The translations under genes were made by a program, and so were the position numbers. From NCBI RefSeq assembly GCF_024868665.1, contig NC_079898.1, positions 7,149,751-7,213,750 of the forward strand: DNA of 64,000 bases. The letters run 5' to 3'. The notes under the pieces are model-generated. The model saw nothing but the letters and a program-made list of their open reading frames with translations. It was not told the DNA's origin and did no database searches. The stretch comes from Triplophysa rosa (taxonomy: Eukaryota; Chordata; Actinopteri; Cypriniformes; Nemacheilidae). Positions 12,714 to 25,332 of this stretch are shown piece after piece (position 1 is the first letter of the stretch; each line of letters starts with the position of its first letter).

Positions 12714-15300
12714 TATGCTAGTATATAACTGTAGCCATAGGTTGTCAAATCAAATATTTCCACATTCTTACTGTTTTTGATCAGACATTAAAAGATCTAC
12801 CTAAAGTGGAGCCGATTTCATGGTGGGACTTGATTTCTCATGACACCCATATTTGAGGCATACCTGACGAACTTTATATTGTGGCTGTTTCCTATTGTTT
12901 GCACCATAATAGTGAAGGACATTAGCTACATTTTTTAATGCTTGCCATTCCTTGTTTTTCCTATGTAATTTACAAATATTCCATTGCATAATCCAGTGTT
13001 TTTTAACGGTTTTGAAGCTTATATATTTGCAAAATTAAGAGCTAACACCCCAAATTTGTGGGGTGTCATATCAACGATGTGAACATTTTACATCACGATT
13101 ATAGCGAACAAAATTATGACTGTTATCAGTATTTCTGTGATTTTTTTTCTACAATGTGCTGGAAAAAAGTACTGATACAAAGTTTTATATTTGATGTGAC
13201 TTGCTAAAAGCACTTTTTGTTGTCATAAACATCAAATAAATAACATGAATATTTATTCTGGCACAAGGGGGTCACTAGGTAAAGGTTTCTCTTGTTCAGG
13301 TTGAACACGACCTGAAGTAAGTAAATCAGACATTCAATTAAACGCAACACAAATCAGAAAATCATCTGTCTGCGTGTGTTGTGAGTAATCCGGGTGTACT
13401 TTAGGACCCAGGAGACACCTGCAGTCATAAGAGCGAACGCCAAAGAAACGGATAGAGTTGAATGGAGCTTCAAAATCATCAGTCTGTCTAAAGAAATATG
13501 AAGTAAACTTGTCTCATTATTTCTAAAGTTTCCCCAATATGCAAATTTTAGATTTAAAGCCCTGTGATCGCAAATAAACGGGAGCAGACGAGGATGAACA
13601 TGTATGTCTCATATTAATAACATTATTTTGCACACCTGACATAAATGAACAAAACCCACGTTTCATAATGCCTCTGTTATACTGTTGCTAACTTTGGTTT
13701 AATAACAAAAATCTGGCATGATATTACTAACCGTTGGACGTTTTTATCGTGGTTTATCATAAAACCGGTAATCATGACATCCCTAGTTGATTGTAAATGA
13801 GGTACATTTGGAAACGTCTCTTTGAGGGGCTGTTTACTATCACATTGCGTGCAAATATAAACCTCTCATTCAGAGTGCTCATATTCCAGACTGTAGGACC
13901 ACACAAGCTTGTGCTGTATTGTTCCACTAAGAGTAGTCTGTCTGATGGACGTGCTGGTGAATGGGTCTCGGTATCAGCGAAGCACCAGCTGACCGTCATG
14001 ACTGGCCGACTGCCAATAGCCTTGTTTTTTTCTTATTCTCAGCCGCGTCCTCTGGTGTGTCATTCATTCTCATCCGCAGCAGAAAAGCACTGCTTATATA
14101 CAGTATATAATACAAATACTTCACGGTCATCTATTGTCGAAAGAATTTCTAAACATTGTTATATAGTCGTGAATCTTGAGATAAGGTAAGATCAGAAGAG
14201 ATCGTGATTATTTATGCACCTTTGTGCTTGAAAAACATATTACTTTTCTACTTCCTTTTCAGCAAGATGAAATGTGAGAGAGATTGAGGCCTGTTCATTG
14301 CATTGACCCTACGTTTTGTTTATTGATCACGTGTATTCTTTGCTAAGTTAAACACGTGGCTTTGTATAAATTTGATATTTTTGATTCAGATTTTTTTGTA
14401 TGTTTCACCTAGGTGATATTCCTGGTGGCACTGTGGGTTAAAAGTATAAATAAATTATAATGTACGCCATTGTTGCAAGATGTCATTGAGCTACATTATA
14501 GCTTTTTAAATCTATTAAAGTATAATCCAAGTTATGTATTATATAAATATATATATTTGTAAATAAGTGTTTTTGTAAATAAAGTTGAACAAAAACAACA
14601 AAATAAAAATATATATTTTTTAACCAAAAAATAGGTTTCTGTGGTGGGTCTGCAGCAGAATGGTCATTGTTTAGTCCTGGATTTATATTGCGTTCAGCAA
14701 TGTTTTTTTCTTTTTACTATGGTGCAACATCCTCTAAATCGAACCTATATCACTTACTGTCTCTTGCTTTGAACACTTACTAGATACCATTCTATCTACA
14801 CTCCAAACACTCAGTGTATGGCTTCAGTAATGTGTAACCAAGTTGTACATTCCAGTTCCCTGACTCAATAAAGTCACACAGTCCTATGCAGCCCTCTCCA
14901 GTAATTCAACAACAACTTTCCATTTAAAAGTCTTGAACGGCTATTGTTAAAATGTTTATTAAATCCTAGGTTAAAAAAAGATTAAAAGTCCTAACAATTT
15001 TCTGTTTTAATGCTTGTGTGAACAAAGTCGTAAGATTAACAGTATTAGCATGTGTGAGGTTATGATGCCCTGACAATGTGAAGTCAATGTGTTGAGCTAG
15101 TCACTAAGATCTGGTGTATTGTCTTCTTGTGTGTTTGCTTTTGTTTTGTTATGTCTTATGCTATTACTAAAACAACATGTTCTCATAAAAAGACATATCG
15201 ACAAAAAAATATGACTGACAGTGTGTGTGCATGCATTCCTGGTAAAAAGTGATGCCCAACTTTGGTCAATTGACAACTTTGCATTTAACTTAATTTATTA
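12714..15300. other. Non-coding DNA with a probable further hAT-like repeat
   Basis: No gene. About 13058-13784 may be another element: it starts GTGGGGTGTCATATCAACG and ends ACCGGTAATCATGACATCCCTAG, weakly inverted. The 130-aa frame 13797-14189 shows no motif. About 14520-14630 is very AT-rich. Confidence 0.35.
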
Positions 15301-15304
15301 TTAA

Positions 15305-16627
15305 AGGTGTCTTGAACTGGGCTTGTTTATTGTTTTATACTGTTGTATGAGGTCTACTTATGACGTTCGCGTGGTTTTTACATTCGAAAACATCAAAATC
15401 AATAAGTAATAGGCTATTTTCTACCCGGGTTTTGAGGCCGTCTCGACAAACGCTCTGTTTTAATGGGCGTGCCGCATTGAAGACTTGGAAGTAAACGCCC
15501 ACTGCTATGATTGGATAGCAGTTTGCGTAGTAAACTTAGTTGGAGGATTCTGTGAATTTGGTTAGACACGTAACGTTAGGTTACACATTATCAGGACATA
15601 TCAAGTGATCTCTAACAAAGCAATAGTGACGCATAGTACAAATATGTTTTACTCACATAAAATTGCTGCGCCATTCCTGTCGGATCCAATATTGACTGCA
15701 CAGCACTGCTTTTTAATTTTAGTCTCTTTGCAAATCCAGCGCCTTGTTCCAAAGGAATCCATGGTGAAATGACGCGAACAAATGCTCAATGTTTCACCCA
15801 CGTGAGCAGGAACGTACTTAAAAATCCACGCATTCCTAATATCAGAATCCGAAGGAAGCGACTGTGTTCTTCCACAACCAGGCGCTGCACAATGTTGCAT
15901 GTTTGCTGCTTGGTCGCTCTAAATAAAAATAACAGTGAAAGAAGTCCTCACTTTTTCACATGTGACACGGGGCTAGCCGCTCTCGAGAGCCCTTCGCTAA
16001 AGTGACAGGGTTGCCAGATCTCCACAGAAAAAATAAGCAAATAAAGACAAGACAAAAACAAACCTTAAGATGCAAATTGTTTATATATTTTATAAGACCA
16101 AAAATCTTAAAATCTGCAAAAGACCTAAGTGCCGAGGCTTTTTGATCTGAGACCAAACAACAAGCTTAAAAGCGCTTATTAATAAACAACAAACATGGCA
16201 ACACAGCAAAAGAGCGCTGTGTGATGGGGCCTTCCGAGCATAAACAACACAGCGCAGTATCAGCAATTTACTTTAAACTGACAGACAAAACGAATCTTTA
16301 GCCGAAAAATATGTCGCTATGGTTACCAGTTTTTCGATCATCACAAATGCGGGAGTGTGTACTATGTGTGGCTAAAGTCATTCGCGAACCAGTGGGTGGG
16401 GCTAGAGAAGTAATCGTTGATATTTTTCTGTGGATGCGGTGTTCAACTTAGATACTGTAGGTGCATTCCAGGACCTGGCGTTCGCTGTGCCTGTTGTCAA
16501 TAACAGTTGTAATCTCAGTAACAAGGGCGTTTTCAGTTCTGACACTTACAGGATGTTCGCTTGAATTCGATTCCCTCTTATATAACAAAATCTCGGGTTA
16601 AAATTGTGGTTTTGATTCATGGCTCCT
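15305..16627 (-). mobile_element. TTAA-flanked, Kolobok-like element with THAP fragment, copy 1
   Basis: Flanked by TTAA (15301-15304 and 16628-16631), with short weak inverted ends AGGTGTC.../...GGCTCCT. A second copy of the same sequence at 41247-43530 has TTAA at corresponding ends, which fixes the limits. The minus strand encodes a THAP zinc-finger fragment. TTAA target sites plus THAP proteins are features of the Kolobok superfamily. The assignment is an inference because no transposase core is present. Confidence 0.65.
15649..15900 (-). pseudogene. THAP-domain fragment in the TTAA element, copy 1
   Basis: An 83-residue frame starting MQHCAAPGCGRTQSL and containing ICSRHFTMDSF. C4, C9, C41 and H44 give the C-x4-C...C-x2-H zinc pattern of a THAP domain, with Trp25 at the conserved position. 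The frame ends soon after, and no AVPTIF-like motif or catalytic region follows. It is probably the N-terminal DNA-binding part of a transposase whose remainder is deleted. It could alternatively be a captured host THAP exon. Confidence 0.6.
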
Positions 16628-16631
16628 TTAA

Positions 16632-17648
16632 AGATGTATTAATCACTTTGTATTCATGTTGCATAGTAACAAGCTCATCTTGAGAAGAATTTGAGGCAGA
16701 GCTCATAACTAGTAGTAGGCTAATATTACAACATGAGAGGATCAACAAGTATGAATAATGCATGGTTTTCCCGCAAGGTTTTGGTTTTCATTTTTGTATA
16801 TTTGAATAAAACCCATGTTCTCTGATATGCTGTCGTTTGCTTTGTTGCCAAATATTTTTTCCAATAAATACCTTAAAAGTTTAGTACTTTGTCCATTTTG
16901 TATCATACACCTTATGTTTTGCTGGTTTATTTTAGGAGCATTACAAGCAAATATTGTGCAAATACTGTACAAATATAGCCCATTGAGAATCAAGATTGAC
17001 AACAACATTGTGGTGCTCGCGTGTACATTGTGGCAAATGGGAACAGAATGTGGTTGCATGTGTGAATAGCTGGTTTAATACATGTAGTTCATGATATTTA
17101 ATGAGGATTTCACTGTGGTTTAATGGGTTGCATGTGTGAAAGAAGGTTTTGTCTGTAATGTCATTCATACACTCGCACTGTGTTTGTGAAGAGCAGGGAG
17201 ATGATTATTGTCCTGCTGTGGTAATTGTGGAGGATGTTTTGTCTCCTGCAGGAGGTAATAAGCAGCCTGTGTGTTAATGAAGCAAAGGAAGAATAATTAC
17301 ATTGAGTTGTGAATGTGATTGAGCGAGGTGATTTCTGAGAAGACCGGCATATGCCGTGCGCAAATGCCATGGAGATACTATCCATGTTGCGTTGACGCAT
17401 TTATTATAGTTTCGGAAATAAAGAGTTCAATTGGTTTGTAGACATGCCTTTAGGAATTTGCAAATGAACAAATGTTATCTTTTACTTTGTATACTATGTA
17501 TTTTGCTGTTGTGTTTGTTTATTTGCTCTTTACTATCTTTTTGTTTTTGGTCTGGGTAAAAGCACAACATCTTTTACCTTTTCATGGATTTTTTAAGCTG
17601 ATGACGAAGCACATTTGAGTTACACGAGTTCCTCTTTGTGTGTTTCAG
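16632..17648. other. Non-coding DNA, no repeat recognised
   Basis: No gene. About 17200-17400 has TAATTA-containing, less repetitive sequence that could be regulatory. Overlapping frames on both strands at 16742-17400 show no motif. Confidence 0.3.
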
Positions 17649-17708
17649 AACGTTTGGGGCCTGAGCACCCGTGAATGAGGACAGCACTGACACCAACTCT
17701 GCTTTCTG
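17649..17708 (+). other. tjap1: Candidate tjap1 5' UTR exon
   Basis: A 60-base segment preceded by the acceptor CCTCTTTGTGTGTTTCAG and followed by the donor CTG|GTATGA. It is not obviously part of a repeat, it sits upstream of the coding exon, and vertebrate tjap1 genes have non-coding 5' exons. It contains an ATG at 17675. If spliced to 23901, this opens a 25-codon upstream frame whose TGA overlaps the main ATG. No transcript evidence is available, so the call rests on splice-site appearance alone. Confidence 0.35.
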
Positions 17709-19003
17709 GTATGATCCCCACTGTTTGGAAATAAACCGTTAAATAAATTGTTGTGTTTGTGCTTTGTCGTCTTGCATTGCTTGAAATAGCTCTATTTGGA
17801 AGTTGTTATGTCTCTATAGAGCTCTCTTAATACGCAGTTGTGTTTAATGTTGCACTCATGCAGTCAGATTCAGTCATAAAACAGATTTAAAGGTTCAGAA
17901 AAATAACTTTTCAGTGCAGTTGATTTTTGTCTCTCATGAACTCTGTCTAACTCTTACTTTTAGAGTTTGATTTTAAGTGACAGCACTGAGAAAACTTTTC
18001 TGTTGTTTGCAGACGCCTTACAGAAACACAGGAAGTAAAAAACTTCCTTTTTTACTTGAAGTTATCTAATATTCATGACTGAGATTTCATATTACAGACA
18101 CTTCGGTTGAAACCTTGTATATATATATACAGTATATATATACGTGTATACGTATATATATATATATATATATATATGGCATTTATATGACATGGTCATC
18201 AGCAGCCTCCTCTGTTGTTTACGTTCATAATTCTCAGTTGCTGCTCAGTTCATCAATGCACGTCGAAAAAAGTGTTTGTAACAGACATGAATATGTATCA
18301 TTCATCACTCTGTAATAACACTGTTATTTAAGTAAGGGGTGATATACATCTAGCCATTTGTTACAGCAAAATAAACCGCCGCAGGGTGATCAGCACTCCT
18401 TTCCAAATAAGTAAATAATTGGACACGAAATATTGATTTGAAATGTCGAGTATTCCTGAAAGCCTGTAATAATTCTGGTTAATGTAATCAAAGTTTTGTC
18501 AATAATAGCAAATAACAGCTGATTTAAAAAAGAAATTGCATCAGATTCAGGATGGTGAGGGTGAAGTTGACCTTTTTCTCCAAAAAATGTCTCCGTACTG
18601 AATTGAAATGGAACGCAAATGCCATTTCATGTTGACTTTCAAACAAACGGTGCAGCAATGAGACAAAAGCACCCACAGGATGACACATTTTGCTTGTCCT
18701 CTTGTATATGTCGGACATTTCCTGAGGCGGGATCTTTTGCTGGGCCTCTAACATCTGATAGGCAGGTCATTAGGGAATTGAGAAAGGGCTGTCTGAAACA
18801 ACAAGATGAAGTGTGTGGGCTGCCAGAAATGGCTCAGTAGTTGCTTCACAAAAATGATTTATTTGGGAAATTTAATCATGCGAATTTCTCACATTATGTT
18901 CACTTTTTTATAATAGAATGCATGAGGGGACTTAAATAGAAGTACTTTCAAATGTGTCAAAGGTACTCGAGACTTATTGAGAACATTGTTTTTGCACAAA
19001 ATG
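17709..19003. other. Probable 5' UTR intron sequence with AT microsatellite
   Basis: About 18117-18177 is a (TA)n tract. The remainder, including about 18590-18840, has no repeat signature and no convincing gene. Confidence 0.35.
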
Positions 19004-19011
19004 GTAATTTT

Positions 19012-19277
19012 TAGGACTGTCAAACGATTAATCGCATCCAGAATAACAGTTTGTGTTTGCATAATATATATCTGTGTACTGTGCATATTAATTTTGTATT
19101 TATAAACACATACACATACATTTATAATATTATTGGTAAATATAAATAAATACATGTAAATATTTCCTAAATATGTATGTGTTTATAAAAAAAATTAATG
19201 TGCACAGTACACAGACATATATTATGTAAACACAAACTTTTATTCTGGATGAGATTCATCACGATTTGACAGCCCTA
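19012..19277. mobile_element. Small palindromic hAT MITE (266 bp)
   Basis: TAGGACTGTCAAACGATTAA at the left and CACGATTTGACAGCCCTA at the right are inverted. The arms continue to pair through TGTGTACTGTGCA/TGCACAGTACACA. Flanks GTAATTTT (19004-19011) and GTATTTTT (19278-19285) match at 7 of 8 bases. This is a common fish MITE family. Confidence 0.85.
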
Positions 19278-19285
19278 GTATTTTT

Positions 19286-20916
19286 TGTTATTTGGTTCAG
19301 CAGATTGTAAATATGTAGTTTATTTATTTTTCATAAAGTAGATCCATGCATTTTTAGTTCACTTCTTGTTTTTTACTTATTTACACACTTTCTGTTGCCC
19401 ATAAGCATGTTGTGATTTGGTCACAGGCATTGATACAAATGAAAAAAATATCTCAAATAATTGTATTTGTATGTTATCAACTGTATCCACAGGATATGTT
19501 CTTGTCCAGGATAAAAATTGTCCAGGTTAGGCCCTGTTGCCCATTTTGCCAAATCTGCTTGGACCCCGATAATTGCAGTTTGCTGCTATATTCTTAATAT
19601 TAAATTTACTTTTACATATTTTACAAAATCCAGATTTAAGTGTCTAATCTACTATCTGGATGTTCAACGTCCTCAGAAAGGAACCTGTGCTGTATTTGTG
19701 TGGCCATGTGATGAAGTGAAGGTCAGTATGTACTGTAATTCCTTTCATTCAGTTCACATAGAGCTCTAGCCCTCAACCGCAGCCATTAGTTTTCTCCTGA
19801 CAAATATAAGGCTTAGCTGTAGATGGGTTTCTTTTAAAAGACCTGCCGTGTTTTCAAGTGTCAGAAAGCAGGCCTTAATTAGCTCCTGAAAGATCCTTAC
19901 ATAGCCACAGACACATCGATACGCTCTTGTATAATGTGCGAGAGCATCTGCAGCGCACACATGTAACACCAGAGCATGTTGGAACAGAGACTCCTGTTGG
20001 CTGAAATGAGACACACCGTTTCAGTCTCAGACGGTAGTGTTGTCTAGTTCTTGTTCTGTATACCAAATGAGGTGTATAAAAGCAGCTTTCTACCACTTCA
20101 ACCAGATGATTTATGACAAAAGTGAAGTGTGTTTTGATGTTATAAAAATACGTTTTTGTCCCAGTGTGTATTTATGTCCTGACTTTCCAGATGCATAATC
20201 ACTTTGGTTTTCTTTCCCGTGTTGATGTATTTCTAAACAGGAAGTTTGGGTAAGTCATTTAAGGGCAGTTTTCTATTTTATAACAGTAACGTTTTTTTAC
20301 TTGCTAGACGGTTGCTGGAGGTATTTGGCAGAGACATTCGTATAGACTAGACGTACTAAATAGCATTTGATTGGACAAAATCTTTGTAGTGCAAGAGAAA
20401 TTCTTAATGTTTTTATTCCATCTTAATGGAATGTAAAGATTGAATGTGCCTATGTTTAGTCCATTGTCTATGTTTAGGTGTACACTAGCTCACCTACAAC
20501 CACAAAGTGGATAGATGTAGACTAAAAGCCACTAAAATTATATAAAATTGCTCTTGCCGAGTCTTCTGAGTCATGGTGAATTTTCACATCATCTTTCAGC
20601 AGATATTTCACACTAGATCTGTGTGGCTCCTTTGCTTTCCAGCCCTTGTGTGACTGGCAGCGAGAGCTTCAGGCCTTTTGCCTAGAGATGTGTAAAATTC
20701 AGAAATTACAGGGCAACCTTCATCTGCCTTTAGCTGTTTAAAGATAGACAAGCCATGTGAAAAAATTACTTTGTGTCTTTTATTCTCTGAATTCAGTCAG
20801 AGAAAATAGTGGCATGTTTTGTTTCTATTTAAGTCAGACTTTGTTAAAGAAAACAATTAAAATTGGGTGGCGTTTGCTTAACAAAGCTGCTTTGTTCTGG
20901 AATTTTGGTTATCAAT
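19286..20916. other. Non-coding DNA
   Basis: No supported gene or element. Frames at 19412-20096 lack motifs. Confidence 0.3.
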
Positions 20917-21484
20917 GAGTGTGTTTAGATGCAAAGTCTTACTCCGGTAATGCTTAATAAGCTGATAACAAGGAAGGTCATGTAAACGCGTAAAACGATT
21001 TTATTTTGTCTGGGAAAGATCATAAACGGCTTAAGCAAAACCCGCTCGGCAGAGGTCGTTTTTTGCCCATTACTCCGATTTCACGCTGCATGTAAACGCC
21101 TTAACCGGTTTTCTCTCAGTTTTGTTTATGTGCGCAATAGTAAAAGTAATAGTCAAAGAAGGCATAAAAGTCCACTCTCGAATCATGCAGTTGATGTAGA
21201 AACGTCAAAATGAAGGCGTATTGTTGCATGCAGGTACTGCGGACATGAGAAGAGCTATAAAAATACAGCTTCTGACCGTTTTCCAACTGCATTTTTCATT
21301 ACTAAACAGACTATCGATGATGACGTCACTGCACGCGAGAAACCTGGCAAGTCTCAAACTTCCATGTAAACGCATTTTTTTGCGTAGCCGGTTTATTACT
21401 ATGCATGTAAACACGTGAAAACGGGTTTCTTTTGAAGCTCATTTTTGATAGATATCTGTTTACTTTGTGCATGTCAACGCACTC
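20917..21484. mobile_element. TIR element with repeated CATGTAAACGC motifs
   Basis: Left end GAGTGTGTTTAGATGCAAAG and right end CTTTGTGCATGTCAACGCACTC are inverted. AAT flanks both sides (20914-20916, 21485-21487), a possible 3-bp duplication. CATGTAAACG(C) or close variants occur about five times (near 20980, 21090, 21364, 21403 and 21470), probably subterminal transposase-binding repeats. No coding capacity; superfamily not certain. Confidence 0.55.
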
Positions 21485-21487
21485 AAT

Positions 21488-23900
21488 TAACGGTGGGTGG
21501 ATGGATAGATGGTATGCAGACAGAAAAAAACAAAAACTTTATAGGTAGGTAGCTACAGAAAAATGTCCCACATATGATTTTATAAATGCATTGCTCATGT
21601 TTTACTGTGGGTGTAGATGGAATTTAATCTTGACACTACAAGTTAGACCAATGACCTACTAAGATTAGAGAATAAATAAACTTTGTGTGAAACTTTATCA
21701 GTTCATGATCCCTTCAAAACAAAAAAATCAGCTTTGAAAAACACGTTCAGTTCAACCTGTAAGCTTGTAAGCCCGTATACTTAATGTATTTGTGCATTTT
21801 GGGTAGAGAATGACGTCAAGAGAGAAAATCGGCCTGCCATCATAATTGGCACATTTTGGCAGTGACCACCTCACATGTGTGTGTCCCAGCCTGTGCCCTC
21901 CAGCACATTAGCAGCATGTGAAGGGAACACCATTGATTTCTTATTGGCGCCACGCAGTGACACACCAGCCAACTCGCTTTTTATTTTTCCCATTTTACCG
22001 GCCAGGAACTTCAAAAATAGCCAGAGCGAGGAATAATGCGCTCCTGCTGGGGAAGGTGTTACCTCAGATAAAGTGGATAGAATATAAGTGCTAACCATGG
22101 GCTGCTCTTATGGTGTCATGCAGCATGTAGCATTCAGACGCAAGGAAGTCCATTGTTGCTGGCTGCAATGATGAAGCAACAGGAAGCAGTCAGACGACTT
22201 GCATCAGCATCTCCTTGTTTGCTTACTTTATGAATTGTGTCTGAGCCATAATGACAAAGACTAATAAACTGACCGTATCTATGACAAGCTTTTGTAACCT
22301 AGACTTTAACCAAACCCATCCATCACAGGGTATTTTGCTTGACGTTTCTGTCCATAAGCATCTGACAGTTTTATGGTTTTGTAAGGTTACTACGTATCTT
22401 TTGACTGGCCATCATTTGTTGAAGATTTATGGCCACGCTCATCTCAATGTACAGAAGTGATTGGGTCCTGTCCGCACACCCCCTTTTCCCATTCTAAACA
22501 TAGCCGATCAATAAAAGTCATGCAGGCAGTGGTTTAACAGTTTGTCTATTGGAAACACACTCCAACATGTAATCAATCACACTTTAAAGCAAGCTCGCTT
22601 TTCTGTCCCTCGTGCCTCAGTATGCATGACAGTCCAAGTATCACTTTCTATCTTTCTTCCCAAATCTATCCCTTTGACAAGCACCCTACAACACATCTCA
22701 AGTATTGAGAGCTTTGGTGGTAAAGCTGGACGGTATGATGGTTTAAACCAGTAGAAATGAATAGAAACAAATATTTATAGACACAGTACGCTTATGTTTG
22801 GTTTTGTGTTTATTTAACTCAAGCATCTACACTGTAAATAGTAAATAAATTAACGAAAAAGTGCTCTTTTATACAACCCTGAATATTTTCAGTACTCTGT
22901 ACATTTTTAGTTCTAGTAATTATAATAGTAGTTTTTTATTTTATTTTTAATTACATAATTTTGTCTTTACATATATATTTCTTACGAAGGTATTGTTTGT
23001 CTTTAGTGTTTACCAGATTCACACATGTTGTATTTGTATATAAATGTGTATTTGGCAAATACAAATCTTGAATCTTTAAATGATTAAATATACAGCAAAT
23101 GTAACTATATTGTGACGTATAGTTTCACTGACGCAAATTACTTATACCATGGTCATAGTCAGAAATCGTTTTCTGAGGGGTCCCCCCAAAATTATCAGAT
23201 GTCCAATAGGGCAAAATATAAAAAAGTGTTTTAAGTTCAGAAACATAAGAGAGGGGAAAAAGTAGGCTGTCAAGGCCATTTTATTCAGTTTAACCATCGT
23301 TTGATGCGATTCTTTTCTCTTGAATACAGATAATGCAGAGTCATTAATTAATTAGTCATGACAAAATGATGAGAACGGATGTATTTTTCTGCTATGTTAG
23401 ATATTACATTACATTGCTTGTTTAGTACTGTGTCTTTTTGGATAGTAAGACATCCACTACGACCGACACAGCAATAAGCCTGTGTGAAATGATAATACAC
23501 TAATACTGTAGCTTTGTATCTACTGTTGGGTTGGGTTTTTTGTGTCCACTTCAAAAATTGCTCTTCAGAAATTTTGTGTTTATTGTCCCTCCAACTGTTA
23601 GATGAAATTCACCCTGGTATAATATTTTTGTCATATGGCCCACTCCATTTAATGGTCATTTTAAGACCACCTCCAGGTTCAGCAGTCCCTGCCATAGCTG
23701 TTCTTTTATTGGATGTTGCTCTTTTAAATGCCCAGTGGCACTGCTTTCATCACAGCCTATTGATTCAGCTTTTTCGACATGTGAGAGGAAGATGTAGGGT
23801 GGCAGTGAGACAGAGAGATAGAGAGGAAGAGGACAGTCTGTTTGCACAGGACAGGGCTGAAGGTGCCGCTCTTTGGATTCTCATTCTTTTCTCTCGGCAG
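21488..23900. other. Non-coding DNA upstream of the first coding exon
   Basis: No gene. About 21835-22110 is GC-richer and has no repeat signature. About 23640-23890 is also less AT-rich and just upstream of the acceptor at 23900, so it could hold an alternative promoter or 5' exon, but no clear element is visible. Confidence 0.3.
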
Positions 23901-23940
23901 GACTAACGGACAGTGTACGGAAGCACGCTGATCTCCCAGA
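23901..23940 (+). other. tjap1: 5' UTR part of the first tjap1 coding exon
   Basis: The sequence TTCTTTTCTCTCGGCAG ending at 23900 is a good pyrimidine tract plus acceptor, so transcribed exon probably begins at 23901, 40 bases before the start codon. This implies at least one upstream non-coding exon. The main ATG has A at -3. Confidence 0.6.
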
Positions 23941-25332
23941 ATGACGAGTGCTGCACCTGCCCGGAAACCGTATCGCAAGGCCCCTCCTCAGCACCGCGAG
24001 ACGCGTCATACCGTGCCATCGTTCCGAGAGGAAGTTAGCGAGAGTGTCTTGCCGTCCGCCAGCCCTGAAACATCAGCCCAGCCTGACCCCTTCCAGGTAA
24101 TTTTACCTCGAAATCATGCACCCATTTTGCAGCAAACACGCTTTCCGGACTCTTATCCACAGGGCCCTGACAGACCTGTGTGGTCACAAGTGTCCGACAG
24201 TGAGCTGGAAGTCTCCAGCCTGTCTAGCTCAGAGTTTAAAATCCTCCCCCCGCCGCGAATCTTCAGCCATGATTCTGTCTGTACGAGACTTCCTTCCAAA
24301 CCTCCGCGGCAACAGAAAATGGATAGTTTTATCAGTCGCAGTGACAATCAACTGATGCTCTCATCAGATCTCACCTCCTCTGAAGACTCCCAGCAGGACA
24401 TCCGAGGCAGCCCGCCATCACACTCCAGCAGGAGTGTGGAGCATTCCTTGGTCTTCAAAGAACAAGCGGAGTTACTTGTACCCAGGCGAGAGAAACATCC
24501 ACCCCATGCTGTTTCTTTGATGCATGCCCATCCACCCAAAGGCATTCTCAAGCAGTCTCACCAGTTACGAGTTCACGCTTCTGACAGTCTGCGCAAGTCC
24601 AAGTCGGCAGAGACGCTGGACCGGACGCGAAGTCACGGACGCAGCAGGAAGAGCGTGTCCTTGGACAGAGGCGTTGGGCCATCTCCCGTGGGGCGTGCTG
24701 GATCCACATCATCTACATCTCCCAGCTCTGTGCCACCTGATTGGAAAATACCCCTTCTAGAAGAAAAGATCAAATTTTCCCACTTCCTCGATGAAATCAC
24801 CCACCGGGTCCTAAGCCCGGCCAGTCTTAAGATGTTGGGTAGCAAGTTGCCACCAGCATCTTCGAAAGGAAACCAAACCAAGCAGCAAAACAATCCTCAA
24901 CATTCTGGATTAAGGGATCATCAAGACAGAAATCCAGAGAGGGGTCGACCTTGGGACAAGTGGGCCGCCCAGCATAACCGAGCGTTAGGGAAATCAAAGG
25001 AGCGACGACCTAAGACATGGCATATGTCAATGGACATTCCAGAGAGGGTGTCAGAAAAGCAAAATACTCAACAAGCGGGGGCTCGTCCTGAAGCTGAAGG
25101 CCCCATTTATAGCTGGGTGGGGGGCAGCAATGGTTCTGAATTTGATGACAGTACTCCACAAGGGGTTCAATGGCAGTCTCAACCCCGCCAGGTGTCCCAT
25201 ATAAAGAGTAGACCCCAACAAAAGCACAACATTGATAAATCAGGGATGTCAAAGGGTGAGATTCCAACCATTCGTGTGGAGGGTGAAAAAACACCAGAAT
25301 CTAAAGCTTTTAGCATATTATCACAGATCAAG
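23941..25332 (+). CDS. tjap1: tjap1 coding exon 1 (long N-terminal exon, residues 1-464)
   Basis: An open frame of 464 codons running from the family start codon to the donor AAG|GTATGT, ending in phase 0. The first ~20 residues match TJAP1. The rest is Ser/Pro/Gln-rich and looks disordered. Exceptions are a basic Ser-rich patch at about residues 217-243 (LRKSKSAETLDR, RSRKSVSLDRG) and a short, probably helical segment at about 271-300 (EEKIKFSHFLDEITHRVLS). Mammalian TJAP1 has only a few residues between its start and the ESLSDADR-type segment. An internal donor CCAG|GTAATT at 24096/24097 falls in phase 0 after codon 52 and would skip the extension. If the intron after 25332 is retained, the frame adds 20 mostly hydrophobic, Cys-containing residues and stops at 25395. 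Confidence 0.85.

Noticed and set aside
13797..14189. 130-codon plus frame
   Set aside because: No motif, overlapped by an equally long minus frame; no splice context.
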